Assembly (NCBI RefSeq): GCF_000012825.1
Contig: NC_009614.1
Location: 2,108,001 to 2,172,000, forward strand
DNA: 64,000 bases
Direction of reading: 5' to 3'
DNA from: Phocaeicola vulgatus ATCC 8482
GTDB taxonomy: Bacteria; Bacteroidota; Bacteroidia; Bacteroidales; Bacteroidaceae
Position numbers and translations under genes: made by a program. Below the pieces are notes generated by a model, which worked only from the letters and a program-made list of their open reading frames with translations, searched no databases and had not been told where the DNA came from. Position 1 is the stretch's first letter; every line of letters starts with the position of its first letter. Shown here in pieces: positions 16,804 through 26,055 of the stretch.

Positions 16804-17643
16804 ATGAAGAAACAGTTTCTTTTTTTGCTTTTAGCGGTTATTCTTTTGTCTTCTTGCGCCACAGCTACTTTGTCCGAGTTTCCGGGGGTAGGGCGTGTGA
16901 AGCAATATGATTTTTATAGTTATGATATTCCACCCGCTTTTGACGGTTTTCGGATAGGGTTTGCTTCGGATTTTCATTATGAGAGTCGCTTTAAGAGGAG
17001 TGAATTGAACAGCGCGGTGCGGGCATTAAAGTCAATGCATGCCGATGTCTTGCTGTTGGGTGGAGATTATCGTGGCAAGAAAGGTGGAAATCTGGATACT
17101 TTGTTCACCGCCTTGAGCAGAGTTTATACGCCTTACGGAACATTTGCTGTGATGGGAAATCATGATTATGGCTATTGTTATTCCGAAGTGGTGGAGGCCA
17201 TGCAAAAGAATCATGTGCGGTTGATGGAACATAAAAGCTATAAGCTGATGAAAGATGGTCAGTATATTATAGTGAGCGGTGTACGCAATCCGTTTGATTT
17301 AAAAAAGAATGGTGACTCTCCATCCCAGCATTTTCCGGCGGATGATTTTATTATATTGCTCACGCATACTCCCGATTATGCAGAAGATACCGATGTGTCG
17401 AATGCCAATTTGGTGTTAGCGGGGCATACTCATGGTGGGCAGGTGAGCTTGTTTAAAAAATATTCTCCGGTAAAGCACTCTATTTATGGAAACCGTTTTC
17501 TGACTGGTTGGAAAGAGAATAGCAAAGGTACTCCGATTATTATAACCAATGGATTGGGTACTTCGCGCGTTGACGTCCGTTTATTTACTCCCAGCGAAGT
17601 TGTTCTGGTAGTCTTGCATCGTGTTGAAAAGCAGAAAGAATAG
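16804..17643 (+). CDS. calcineurin-like metallophosphoesterase, probable lipoprotein
   Basis: A 279-residue protein with a lipoprotein signal ('FLLLAVILLSSCATA', lipobox Cys near residue 18). The metallophosphoesterase motifs are 'FASDFHYE', 'LLGGDYRG', 'VMGNHDYG', 'LLTHTPD' and 'LAGHTHGGQ', a complete dinuclear metal set. It resembles the YaeI/UDP-2,3-diacylglucosamine-like phosphodiesterase group. It probably sits on the outer face of the inner membrane or in the periplasm. The natural substrate is unknown. A strong terminator follows. Confidence 0.88.
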   Translation: MKKQFLFLLLAVILLSSCATATLSEFPGVGRVKQYDFYSYDIPPAFDGFRIGFASDFHYESRFKRSELNSAVRALKSMHADVLLLGGDYRGKKGGNLDTLFTALSRVYTPYGTFAVMGNHDYGYCYSEVVEAMQKNHVRLMEHKSYKLMKDGQYIIVSGVRNPFDLKKNGDSPSQHFPADDFIILLTHTPDYAEDTDVSNANLVLAGHTHGGQVSLFKKYSPVKHSIYGNRFLTGWKENSKGTPIIITNGLGTSRVDVRLFTPSEVVLVVLHRVEKQKE

Positions 17644-17668
17644 ACTGTTTGTCCGTTAATAATGTACA

Positions 17669-17696
17669 GGGTGTCCATAATCGGACACCCTTTTTT
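17669..17696 (+). terminator. intrinsic terminator after the phosphoesterase
   Basis: A perfect 8-bp stem GGGTGTCC / GGACACCC with a six-base loop is followed directly by six T. Confidence 0.9.
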
Positions 17697-17870
17697 ATGT
17701 TTACTTGTTGATACTTAGTGGATTAATTCCGTGGCATGTACTTTGCACTTTATAAAGTGAAGCGACTCAAGAAAAAAAACGGATCATGTTGCAACGTTTT
17801 TAGAGTCATTTGCGTCTTATAAATAAAGACACAAATAAACACGAATTATAAACATTAAAAATAAGACATT

Positions 17871-18341
17871 ATGAAAACTACAATGCTCACTAAAGCCATG
17901 ATGGCAGTTCTTTTTGCAATGACAAGTGTATTAACATTGAATGCGGCCAAGCCTGTGAAGATTACAAATGAAGAGGTGGAAAATGGTCGGGTGTCGGCTA
18001 AGGTCGTTTATGAACAGGAAGGTACTTTCCTGACTCCGGAGTATCGTTTTGAGTTCAGATACAACGATAAGGGACAAATCATAGAGAAGAAAAGTATGAA
18101 ATGGAATGGCACGGATTGGATAAATTATTATTGTATGGAAGTTACGTACACAGACACAGAAGCGCATATTGATTATTCTTTGTGGAATAAAAATAAAAAA
18201 GAGTTTGTCCCTACGCAGAAATATGTATATACGTTAGATGAAGCTGGGAAGTTTTTGGCGTGGCACTCATATAAAAAGGATACGACAGGCTGGGAGTTGG
18301 ACGGATTGATAAATAGTAAGGTACTGCTGGCAAAGCGTTAA
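17871..18341 (+). CDS. DUF3836 family exported protein
   Basis: A 156-residue protein with a signal peptide ('MAVLFAMTSVLTLNAAKP'). The mature part contains the repeating motif typical of DUF3836 ('YRFEFRYNDKGQIIEKKSMKWNGTDW', 'YVYTLDEAGKFLAWHSY'), similar to the YD-like repeats of Bacteroidetes surface proteins. No function is known. The 227 bases before it hold only the phosphoesterase terminator and an imperfect promoter-like 'GTACTTTG' near 17740. A GC-rich terminator follows. Confidence 0.75.
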   Translation: MKTTMLTKAMMAVLFAMTSVLTLNAAKPVKITNEEVENGRVSAKVVYEQEGTFLTPEYRFEFRYNDKGQIIEKKSMKWNGTDWINYYCMEVTYTDTEAHIDYSLWNKNKKEFVPTQKYVYTLDEAGKFLAWHSYKKDTTGWELDGLINSKVLLAKR

Positions 18342-18386
18342 TGGAGTGCGTCCTTTGAATTTTAGATTAAATAATTGATGTGTTTT

Positions 18387-18430
18387 TCCCCGGGGAATTT
18401 GGATTGTATCCTCCCGGGGATTTTTATTTT
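18387..18430. terminator. terminator between the DUF3836 gene and nadD
   Basis: TCCCCGGG (18387-18394) pairs with CCCGGGGA (18413-18420) with an 18-base loop, followed by T-rich sequence. It lies between convergent genes. Confidence 0.8.
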
Positions 18431-18996
18431 TTCAGTCGTTCATATACTGCCGGATGCAGGAAATATCGTATATCTCGTCCTTCCGCCAGTGCCTGTCTGA
18501 TAAAAGTAGAACTGACTTCCAATAACGGAGTATCGGCTAATTGCACGGAAGGAGGAAGGGTTGTTGGATCAATAGTGAAATTCGGACGGGGATAGATCAT
18601 TACATGATGATTCTTTAAAATCTCCTCTGCTTTGTACCAACGGGGGAATAAAAGCCAGTTGTCCGCCCCGATGATAAGGGTGAATTCCCGGTTGGGATAG
18701 GCTTTGTGTAAAGCATCCAATGTGTGTATAGTATAGGAAGGACGAGACAGGTGGAATTCGAAGTCGGAAGCCCGGAATTTGGGATAATCCGCAATGGCCA
18801 GTTTTACCAGTTCCAATCGCAGATTATCATCCCATAAATCCGTTTGTTGCTTTAATGGATTGTGAGGAGAGACGAGAAACCATATTTCATCCAGTCCATT
18901 ATATTCACATAAATAATTGGCAAGTGCCAGATGGCCCATGTGGATAGGATTGAATGAGCCGCCGAAAATACCAGTCTTTATCTTACTCTTTTCCAT
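18424..18996 (-). CDS. nadD: nicotinate-nucleotide adenylyltransferase
   Basis: A 190-residue nucleotidyltransferase that joins nicotinate mononucleotide and ATP to deamido-NAD. It has the motif '[12 protein letters not shown]' (residues 12-23) for ATP binding and '[15 protein letters not shown]' near the C-terminus, both diagnostic. It is the last gene of the yicC-gmk-small protein-nadD run. Its start overlaps the end of the small membrane protein gene by 19 bases. Confidence 0.96.
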
Positions 18997-19160
18997 TTAT
19001 TGTAATTCCATACTTGTCCTACAGTGACAATACCCATTGCTATGGCAATAATGTATTGTTCCATTGCCATTGCAATGATGCCTACAGCCAAAGCTATAAA
19101 ACCAATGAGGATACAAAGTATCGACATTCTTTGGGCCAGTTTTTTCGGATCTTTGATCAT
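18978..19160 (-). CDS. small two-helix membrane protein, function unknown
   Basis: A 60-residue protein with a short basic N-terminus ('[12 protein letters not shown]'), two hydrophobic segments ('[21 protein letters not shown]' and '[15 protein letters not shown]'), and a basic tail ('NYNKWKRVR'). It sits between gmk and nadD, four bases after the gmk stop and overlapping nadD by 19, so it is translated as part of the operon. A TTG at 19175 would add five residues. I do not recognise the family. Confidence 0.75.
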
Positions 19161-19164
19161 CGTC

Positions 19165-19734
19165 TTATTGTTCAATAAAGTTTCTAATAACTTTCAGTGC
19201 TTCCGCCTTTGCCTTCTCCAAATCGTCATTTACTATCACGGTATCGAATTTATCGGCGAACCCCAATTCGAATTCTGCTTTTGCGATTCGGCTTTCAATC
19301 ACTTCGGGGGCATCAGTACCACGGCCTTGCAGGCGTTTACGGAGTTCTTCTACACTGGGTGGTTGAATGAAAACAGACAATGCGCGGCTGCCATAATATT
19401 TTTTGATATTACATCCGCCTACCACATCTACGTCAAAAATCACATTTTGTCCGGCTTCCAATTGTTTTTCCACTTGTGCTTTCAAGGTTCCGTAGAAACG
19501 GTTTTCGTATACTTCTTCGTATTCCAGAAACTCATTATTGGCAATGCGTTGTCTGAATTCCTCAGGAGATAGGAAGAAATATTCCACACCATGCCGTTCT
19601 TTTCCGCGAGGAGGGCGGCTGGTGGCAGAAATAGAGAAAGACAGGTTCAGGTTTTGTGTCAACAGATAGTTGATAATGGTTGATTTGCCCGAACCCGAGG
19701 GGGCTGAAAAAATGATAAGTTTTCCTGTTGCCAT
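19165..19734 (-). CDS. gmk: guanylate kinase
   Basis: A 189-residue enzyme converting GMP to GDP with ATP. The P-loop is at residues 11-19 ('APSGSGKST'); 'SRPPRGKERHGVEYFFLS' and 'EYEEVYENRFYGT' bind GMP, and 'VIFDVDVVGG' follows. Length is typical. It sits downstream of the yicC-like gene, a common pairing. Confidence 0.97.
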   Translation of the reverse strand: MATGKLIIFSAPSGSGKSTIINYLLTQNLNLSFSISATSRPPRGKERHGVEYFFLSPEEFRQRIANNEFLEYEEVYENRFYGTLKAQVEKQLEAGQNVIFDVDVVGGCNIKKYYGSRALSVFIQPPSVEELRKRLQGRGTDAPEVIESRIAKAEFELGFADKFDTVIVNDDLEKAKAEALKVIRNFIEQ

Positions 19735-19780
19735 ATCTTGATTCTTTGCTTATGAGAATGGTGTCCGGTATGTGAACCGG

Positions 19781-20656
19781 TTACATTACATTTAACACCT
19801 GTTCTTTGATTTGTTCCAGTTCGTCCTTCATCTGCACTACGATGTTTTGCATTTCGGCATGATTGGATTTGCTGCCAGTCGTATTGATTTCGCGTCCCAT
19901 TTCCTGTGCTATGAAACCAAGTTTTTTTCCTTGTCCATGACCGCCTGCCATGGTTTCACGGAAATATCTCAAGTGATTGCTCAGTCGTTGTTTCTCTTCG
20001 TTAATATCTAATTTTTCAATGTAATAAATCAATTCTTGCTCCAGGCGGTTTTTATCATAATCCACACTGATGGTCTTTTCCAAAGCATCTGTAATGCGTT
20101 CACGTATCTTGGCTACACGCTCTGTTTCGTAGGGTTCGATGGACTTTAACAAACGCTCGATGTTGTCAATCTTTTCGTTGAATTTCTTTTCCAAGGCGGT
20201 TCCTTCCTGTTTGCGGAAATCTACCAAATGGTTGATGGCCTCTTCCACTACCCGGCGGACTACCTCCCATTCGTCTTCCGAAAGTTCTTGTACATCGGCT
20301 TTGGTCAGTACGTCAGGCATTCGTAGAAGGGTTGCAAACCAATCTTCGGGCATTGGTATATGGGTCATTTCGGAAATAGATTTTATCTGATTGTAGTAGT
20401 TTTCTACAAGGGCGGCGTTAATGGGAGTGGCTGTATCCGAAACGTCTTTCTCTATCCACAGGCTGAAATCAACTTTACCGCGTTCCAATGATTTGGAAAT
20501 CATATTGCGGATTTCCATTTCTTTTTCACGGTATAAAGGAGCGATCCGTGTAGACAAGTCCATTGCTTTACTATTTAAAGACTTGATCTCTACGTTAATT
20601 TTTTTTTCTCCGAATATAGCGGTTGCTTTACCGTATCCGGTCATTGACTGTATCAT
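19781..20656 (-). CDS. yicC: YicC family endoribonuclease
   Basis: A 291-residue protein starting 'MIQSMTGYGKA', the hallmark of the family. The C-terminal half (DUF1732) has 'EKLDINEEKQRLSNHLRYFRE' and 'GKKLGFIAQEMGREINTTGSKSN', the most conserved stretch. Family members have been shown to act as endoribonucleases. A longer open frame upstream is rejected as start because the -7 box (20675-20682) lies inside it. It heads the operon with gmk and nadD. Confidence 0.93.
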   Translation of the reverse strand: MIQSMTGYGKATAIFGEKKINVEIKSLNSKAMDLSTRIAPLYREKEMEIRNMISKSLERGKVDFSLWIEKDVSDTATPINAALVENYYNQIKSISEMTHIPMPEDWFATLLRMPDVLTKADVQELSEDEWEVVRRVVEEAINHLVDFRKQEGTALEKKFNEKIDNIERLLKSIEPYETERVAKIRERITDALEKTISVDYDKNRLEQELIYYIEKLDINEEKQRLSNHLRYFRETMAGGHGQGKKLGFIAQEMGREINTTGSKSNHAEMQNIVVQMKDELEQIKEQVLNVM

Positions 20657-20674
20657 AACTAATATGTTTTTTTG

Positions 20675-20682
20675 CAAAAGTA
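20675..20682 (-). promoter_or_regulatory. -7 box (TACTTTTG) of the yicC-gmk-nadD operon
   Basis: On the minus strand it matches TAnnTTTG, 18 bases before the yicC ATG at 20656. Confidence 0.65.
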
Positions 20683-20716
20683 ATCTTTTTATGGAAATGA
20701 AGTATAAATAAAAGTG

Positions 20717-20724
20717 TATATTTG
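20717..20724 (+). promoter_or_regulatory. -7 box (TATATTTG) of tsaB
   Basis: It matches TAnnTTTG, 27 bases before the tsaB ATG. It is preceded by AAATAAAAGTGTA, the same 13 bases as at the rex promoter. Confidence 0.65.
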
Positions 20725-20751
20725 CAGATTATATTATATAAGTAGAGCATT

Positions 20752-21441
20752 ATGTCGTGTATTTTGCATATTGAAACTTCAACAGAGGCCTGCTCTGTTG
20801 CCGTCAGTGAGGATGGATTGGCGGTGTTCTCCAAAGAGGATTTGAAAGGACCTTCACACGCCGTGCAGCTGGGCGTATTTGTAGATGAGGCTTTATCTTT
20901 TGTCGACAGTCATGGTATGCCGTTGGATGCAGTGGCTGTGAGTTGCGGGCCCGGCTCGTACACAGGGCTGCGTATTGGTGTTTCTATGGCGAAGGGTATT
21001 TGCTATGGACGTAATTTGCCACTTATCGGTCTGCCGACATTGGAGGTGTTGTGTGTGCCGGTGTTGTTACATCATGATTTGCCTGAGGATGCCTTGCTCT
21101 GTCCTATGATAGACGCACGTCGCATGGAAGTCTATGCAGCTGTTTATGATCGCGCATTGGGCGTGAAAAGGGAAATAGCCGCCGATATTGTTGATGAGCA
21201 TTCCTATTTGGAGTTCCTGAATGAACATCCGGTCTATTTTTTTGGTAACGGTGCAGCCAAATGCCGTGGGCAGATTACTCATCCCAATGCTCATTTTATT
21301 GATGACATCCGTCCGTTAGGTAAATGGATGTTCCCATTGGCAGAAAAGGAAATGGTAAGGCAGAACTTTAAGGATGTGGCTTATTTTGAGCCTTTCTATT
21401 TGAAAGAGTTTGTAGCTTCCAAACCCAAAAAGCTTTTGTAA
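20752..21441 (+). CDS. tsaB: tRNA threonylcarbamoyladenosine biosynthesis protein TsaB
   Basis: A 229-residue ASKHA-fold protein ('ILHIETSTEACSVAV', 'VAVSCGPGSYTGLRIGVSMAKG', 'PMIDARRMEVYAAVYD'). TsaB has lost the catalytic metal site and acts as the scaffold partner of TsaD and TsaE in making t6A37 on tRNAs reading ANN codons. It has its own promoter and may start the run to murA and beyond. Confidence 0.93.
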   Translation: MSCILHIETSTEACSVAVSEDGLAVFSKEDLKGPSHAVQLGVFVDEALSFVDSHGMPLDAVAVSCGPGSYTGLRIGVSMAKGICYGRNLPLIGLPTLEVLCVPVLLHHDLPEDALLCPMIDARRMEVYAAVYDRALGVKREIAADIVDEHSYLEFLNEHPVYFFGNGAAKCRGQITHPNAHFIDDIRPLGKWMFPLAEKEMVRQNFKDVAYFEPFYLKEFVASKPKKLL

Positions 21442-21487
21442 CAGCCGATGAACAAATCAGTGCATAAATCATAAATTTTAAATATAT

Positions 21488-22114
21488 ATGGAGTATAATA
21501 CTCAACAACGAACTTTACCCCTTCCTGAATATGGCAGAAGTGTGCAGAACATGGTAGACCACGCCTTGACCATCGAGGACAGAGCTGAGCGCCAACGTTG
21601 TGCGAACACGATTATCAACATTATGGGCGGTATGTTTCCGCATTTGCGGGATGTGCCCGATTTCAAACATAAATTATGGGATCATTTGGCTATTATGGCC
21701 GATTTCAAGCTGGATATCGATTATCCGTATGAAATTGTGAAGAAAGAAAGCCTGGAGGTGAAACCCGATATGTTGCCTTATCCGCATAATGGAATCCGTT
21801 ACCGTCATTATGGACGTATTTTGGAGAACATGATTAAAAAGGCAGTGGACTATCCGGAAGGTGAGGAGAAGAAGCAGCTGATCAGCCTGATTGCAAACCA
21901 CATGAAGAAATGTTTCCTGAACTGGAACAAAGACGGGGTGGAGGATCAGAAAATCTTGGATGATCTTCGCGATTACTCTAAGGGAATGATTAATCTGACC
22001 CCTGAAGACCTGCATTTGAATGAACAACAACGTGTTTATGTTCCACGCAGGCCGCAACAGAACAACAATCAGCGCAGACCGCAACAAAACAACAACCAAA
22101 GAAAGAAATATTAA
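21488..22114 (+). CDS. DUF4290 domain protein
   Basis: A 208-residue cytoplasmic protein with no signal peptide, almost entirely helical ('LPEYGRSVQNMVDHALTIEDRAERQRCANTII', 'MGGMFPHLRDVPDFKHKLWDHL'). It is the Bacteroidetes-specific family DUF4290, always close to murA. The last 25 residues are a tail of 'RRPQQNNNQ' repeats, which look disordered. The function is unknown; its position directly before murA (18 bases) suggests a link to envelope synthesis or division. Confidence 0.85.
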   Translation: MEYNTQQRTLPLPEYGRSVQNMVDHALTIEDRAERQRCANTIINIMGGMFPHLRDVPDFKHKLWDHLAIMADFKLDIDYPYEIVKKESLEVKPDMLPYPHNGIRYRHYGRILENMIKKAVDYPEGEEKKQLISLIANHMKKCFLNWNKDGVEDQKILDDLRDYSKGMINLTPEDLHLNEQQRVYVPRRPQQNNNQRRPQQNNNQRKKY

Positions 22115-22132
22115 TTCCTAAAAAATGATACC

Positions 22133-23437
22133 ATGGCTTCGTTTGTAATTGAAGGAGGACATAAATTGCACGGCGAAATACACCCGCAAGGTGCTAAAAA
22201 TGAAGTGTTACAGATTCTTTGTGCCACTCTGCTGACCTCGGAAGAAGTGACCGTAACTAATATTCCGGACATTCTGGATGTGAACAATCTGATTCAGTTG
22301 TTACGTGATATGGGTGTCAAGGTATCAAAAACAGGGATTGATTCGTATACATTTAAGGCTGACACTGTGGATTTGAACTACTTGGAGAGTGATGAATTCT
22401 TAAAGAAATGTTCCAGTCTGCGTGGATCAGTCATGTTGGTTGGTCCGTTGGTTGCCCGTTTTGGAAAGGCTTTGATTTCAAAACCGGGCGGTGACAAGAT
22501 TGGCCGCCGGCGTTTGGACACTCACTTTATCGGTATTCAGAAACTGGGAGCCTGTTTTAATTATGATGAGGAACGAAGTGTTTTCAGTATTTGCGCAGAG
22601 CATTTGGAAGGTACTTATATGTTGCTGGATGAAGCTTCGGTTACCGGTACGGCTAATATTGTGATGGCTTCTGTCCTGGCGAAGGGCAAAACGACCATTT
22701 ACAACGCAGCTTGTGAACCTTATCTGCAACAACTTTGTCGTATGTTGAACCGCATGGGGGCGAAGATTTCCGGTATTGCATCTAATTTGCTGACTATTGA
22801 AGGAGTGGAAAGTCTGCATGGCTGTACGCATCGGGTGTTGCCTGATATGATTGAAGTAGGCAGTTTTATCGGAATGGCAGCTATGACAGGAAGTGAACTT
22901 ACCATTAAGAATGTATCGCATGAAAATTTGGGCATTATTCCAGAAAGTTTCCGTCGTTTAGGTATCAGAGTAGAACAGCGGGGAGATGATCTGTTTATCC
23001 CCGAGCAGGAACATTATCAGATAGAATCGTTTATTGATGGCTCTATTATGACCATAGCAGATGCTCCCTGGCCGGGGCTGACTCCCGACTTGCTCAGTGT
23101 GGTACTGGTGGTGGCTACACAGGCGAAAGGCAGTGTACTGATTCATCAGAAGATGTTTGAAAGCCGCCTGTTCTTTGTGGACAAGCTCATAGATATGGGA
23201 GCACAGATTATATTATGTGACCCTCATCGTGCCGTTGTGATAGGGCATGACCGTAATTTCCAGCTTCGCGCCGGAAATATGATTTCACCCGATATCCGTG
23301 CCGGTATCGCTTTGCTGATAGCGGCAATGAGTGCCGACGGTATAAGCCGCATACACAATATAGAGCAGATAGACCGGGGATATCAGAATATAGACCAGCG
23401 TTTGAATGCGCTTGGCGCACGTATTACTAGAATTTAG
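22133..23437 (+). CDS. murA: UDP-N-acetylglucosamine 1-carboxyvinyltransferase, Cys-to-Asp form
   Basis: A 434-residue MurA that transfers enolpyruvate from PEP to UDP-GlcNAc, the first committed step of peptidoglycan. '[16 protein letters not shown]' (loop Lys-Asn), 'VGPLVARFG' and the long double-barrel fold are clear. The catalytic loop reads '[16 protein letters not shown]', so residue 121 is Asp where E. coli has Cys115. This replacement is known to make MurA insensitive to fosfomycin. It is the third gene of the tsaB-DUF4290-murA-rimM-M23-dxr run. Confidence 0.96.
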   Translation: MASFVIEGGHKLHGEIHPQGAKNEVLQILCATLLTSEEVTVTNIPDILDVNNLIQLLRDMGVKVSKTGIDSYTFKADTVDLNYLESDEFLKKCSSLRGSVMLVGPLVARFGKALISKPGGDKIGRRRLDTHFIGIQKLGACFNYDEERSVFSICAEHLEGTYMLLDEASVTGTANIVMASVLAKGKTTIYNAACEPYLQQLCRMLNRMGAKISGIASNLLTIEGVESLHGCTHRVLPDMIEVGSFIGMAAMTGSELTIKNVSHENLGIIPESFRRLGIRVEQRGDDLFIPEQEHYQIESFIDGSIMTIADAPWPGLTPDLLSVVLVVATQAKGSVLIHQKMFESRLFFVDKLIDMGAQIILCDPHRAVVIGHDRNFQLRAGNMISPDIRAGIALLIAAMSADGISRIHNIEQIDRGYQNIDQRLNALGARITRI

Positions 23438-23448
23438 AGAAATCAATC

Positions 23449-23967
23449 ATGATTAAGAAAGATGAAGTTTTCAAGATTGGTATATTCAACAAACCGCATG
23501 GAGTAAAAGGAGAAATCTCATTCACTTTTACGGATGATATTTTTGACCGTGTGGAATGTGAGTATCTGGTCTGTTTGTTAGACGGTATATTCGTGCCTTT
23601 CTTTATTGAAGAGTATCGTTTTCGTTCAGATACCACTGCTTTAGTCAAACTGGAAGGGGTGGATACCTCGGAAAAGGCCCGTATGTTTACGAATGTAGAG
23701 GTCTATTTCCCGAAGAAATATGTCGGTGAGGAGGAAGATTCGGATGATATACCTACCTGGAACTATTTTATTGGCTTTAAGGTGGAAGATGTGAATCATG
23801 GTGAGTTGGGCGAGATTGTGGCGGTGGATGACAGTACGATGAATGTCCTTTTTGCCATTGAGAAAGGTGGTGAGGAACTTTTGCTGCCTGCCCACGAGGA
23901 ATTTATCACCAAATTGGATAAGAAAAAGCGTTTGCTGACGGTCGAAGTACCTGATGGCTTGATATAA
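23449..23967 (+). CDS. rimM: 16S rRNA processing protein RimM
   Basis: A 172-residue protein with an N-terminal RimM beta barrel ('[19 protein letters not shown]') and a C-terminal PRC barrel ('[34 protein letters not shown]', '[13 protein letters not shown]'). It binds S19 and helps mature the 30S head. It starts 11 bases after murA and is followed by the M23 gene. Confidence 0.94.
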   Translation: MIKKDEVFKIGIFNKPHGVKGEISFTFTDDIFDRVECEYLVCLLDGIFVPFFIEEYRFRSDTTALVKLEGVDTSEKARMFTNVEVYFPKKYVGEEEDSDDIPTWNYFIGFKVEDVNHGELGEIVAVDDSTMNVLFAIEKGGEELLLPAHEEFITKLDKKKRLLTVEVPDGLI

Positions 23968-23985
23968 ATATAGAAGGTGCGCACG

Positions 23986-24843
23986 ATGAAGAAAAAAGGA
24001 AGGAAAGCATTTTGGCATAATTTCAAGTTTAAGTATAAACTGACCATTACCAATGAAAATACGTTGGAGGAGATTGTGGGACTGCACGTTTCCAAACTCA
24101 ATGGTGTGTCTGTATTGCTGTCTGCCGTAACGGTAATTTTCCTGATTTCGGCAACTATCATTGTTTTTACTCCTTTACGTAACTATTTGCCGGGATATAT
24201 GAACAGTGAGGTACGTGCGCAGGTGGTGACCAATGCCTTGCGGGCCGATTCATTACAACAAGTGGTGACGAGGCAGAATATGTATATCATGAACATTCAG
24301 GATATATTTAGCGGGAAAGTAAAAGCTGATACAGTCCAATCTATCGACTCTCTGACCATTCTTCGTTCTGATTCTTTGATGGAACGTACCAGGCAGGAAG
24401 AAGAGTTTCGCAAGCAATATGAAGAATCGGAACGATATAATCTGACGGCTGTTGATGATAATAATGCCGCTTCCGGATTGATATTCTATCGTCCTACACG
24501 GGGCATGATGTCATCTAATTTTGACTTGGAGAACAGGCATTACGGTGTGGACATTGCCGCTAATCCAAATGAAAGTGTGTTGGCAACATTGGATGGGACA
24601 GTGATTTTGTCTACTTATACGGCAGAAACCGGTTATGTTATTCAGATACAGCATGGACAGGATTTTGTGTCGGTGTATAAACATTGTGGTTCGTTATTAA
24701 AGAAAGAAGGAGATCCGGTGAAAGGTGGTGAAGCTATTGCATTGGTAGGAAATACCGGTGAAAAAACTACCGGACCGCATCTGCATTTCGAATTATGGCA
24801 TAAGGGACGTGCGATTGATCCCTCAAAATACATTGTATTTTAA
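23986..24843 (+). CDS. M23 family metallopeptidase (LytM-like), membrane anchored
   Basis: A 285-residue protein: a short basic cytoplasmic N-terminus, one membrane segment near residues 40-60 ('VLLSAVTVIFLISATIIVF'), a charged linker, and a C-terminal peptidase M23 domain with the zinc ligands H185 and D189 ('HYGVD') and H265-x-H267 ('PHLHFELW'). It would cut peptidoglycan cross-links or activate amidases in the periplasm. I chose ATG 23986 over GTG 23977 because AGAAGG at 23972-23977 is well placed as a ribosome site. dxr follows after seven bases. Confidence 0.88.
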   Translation: MKKKGRKAFWHNFKFKYKLTITNENTLEEIVGLHVSKLNGVSVLLSAVTVIFLISATIIVFTPLRNYLPGYMNSEVRAQVVTNALRADSLQQVVTRQNMYIMNIQDIFSGKVKADTVQSIDSLTILRSDSLMERTRQEEEFRKQYEESERYNLTAVDDNNAASGLIFYRPTRGMMSSNFDLENRHYGVDIAANPNESVLATLDGTVILSTYTAETGYVIQIQHGQDFVSVYKHCGSLLKKEGDPVKGGEAIALVGNTGEKTTGPHLHFELWHKGRAIDPSKYIVF

Positions 24844-24850
24844 CAACATT

Positions 24851-25999
24851 ATGAAAAAACAAATAGCGATATTAGGTTCTACCGGCTCTATCGGTACACA
24901 AGCTTTACAGGTAATAGAGGAACATCCAGATTTATATGAGGTCTATGCGTTGACAGCCAATAACAGGGTCGATTTATTGGTAGAACAAGCCCGTAAGTTC
25001 ATGCCCGAGGCGGTAGTGATAGCCAATGAGGAAAAATACCTTCAATTGAAAGAGGCGCTGAGTGATCTGCCTGTCAAAGTATATGCAGGAGCGGATGCGC
25101 TCTCTCAAATTGTGGAATCACAACCTATTGACATTGTACTGGCTTCTATGGTAGGTTATGCCGGATTGCGTCCTACTATAAATGCGATAAAGGCAGGTAA
25201 AGCTATTGCTTTGGCTAATAAAGAAACACTGGTTGTAGCCGGGGAGTTGATTAATGCACTGGCAAATCAGTACCATACACCTGTACTTCCCGTGGATTCG
25301 GAGCATTCGGCTATCTTCCAGTGTCTGGAAATAAATAACCGGTTGGAGAAAGTGATCTTGACAGCTTCAGGAGGGCCGTTCCGTACTTATACCATGGAGC
25401 AGTTGCAAACAGTGACCAAAGCACAAGCTTTGAAGCATCCCAATTGGGAGATGGGAGCGAAGATAACCATTGATTCGGCTTCCATGATGAACAAAGGGTT
25501 TGAAGTGATTGAGGCTAAATGGTTATTCGGAATGCGTCCGGAGCAAATTGAAGTGGTAGTTCATCCACAATCTGTCATTCATTCTATGGTGCAGTTTGAG
25601 GATGGGGCTGTGAAAGCACAGTTGGGCATGCCCGATATGCGTTTACCTATTCAATATGCTTTTTCGTATCCGGAGCGCGTGAAATCTTCTTTCGAGCGGT
25701 TGGATTTTGCCCGTATAACAGACCTGACTTTTGAACAGCCTGATACCAAACGTTTTCGTAATTTGGCATTGGCATACGAGGCTTTGTATCGGGCCGGAAA
25801 TATGCCCTGTATAGTGAATGCAGCTAATGAAGTGGTGGTGGATGCTTTCCTGAAAGACAAAATATCTTTCCTGGGTATGAGTGATGTCATAGAACAGACT
25901 ATGGGTAAAGTTGCTTATATCAAGGAACCGACTTATGAAGACTATGTGGATACTGATGCTGAGGCGCGTCGGGTAGCGTTGTCCCTTTTGTCATCTTAA
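24851..25999 (+). CDS. dxr: 1-deoxy-D-xylulose 5-phosphate reductoisomerase
   Basis: A 382-residue enzyme making MEP from DXP with NADPH, the first committed step of isoprenoid synthesis. NADPH loop 'ILGSTGSIGTQAL' starts at residue 6; 'ANKETLVVAGELI' and 'PVDSEHSAIFQ' carry metal and substrate residues, and 'GASGGPFR'-like 'TASGGPFRTYT' follows. The true start is ATG 24851; a longer open frame would overlap the M23 gene in another frame. It pairs functionally with ispF in this window and is followed by rseP. Confidence 0.97.
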   Translation: MKKQIAILGSTGSIGTQALQVIEEHPDLYEVYALTANNRVDLLVEQARKFMPEAVVIANEEKYLQLKEALSDLPVKVYAGADALSQIVESQPIDIVLASMVGYAGLRPTINAIKAGKAIALANKETLVVAGELINALANQYHTPVLPVDSEHSAIFQCLEINNRLEKVILTASGGPFRTYTMEQLQTVTKAQALKHPNWEMGAKITIDSASMMNKGFEVIEAKWLFGMRPEQIEVVVHPQSVIHSMVQFEDGAVKAQLGMPDMRLPIQYAFSYPERVKSSFERLDFARITDLTFEQPDTKRFRNLALAYEALYRAGNMPCIVNAANEVVVDAFLKDKISFLGMSDVIEQTMGKVAYIKEPTYEDYVDTDAEARRVALSLLSS

Positions 26000-26055
26000 A
26001 TGGTAGTTGGCAGAGAATTATGTTAATTATAAATTATAAAATAGTAAATAGTTAG

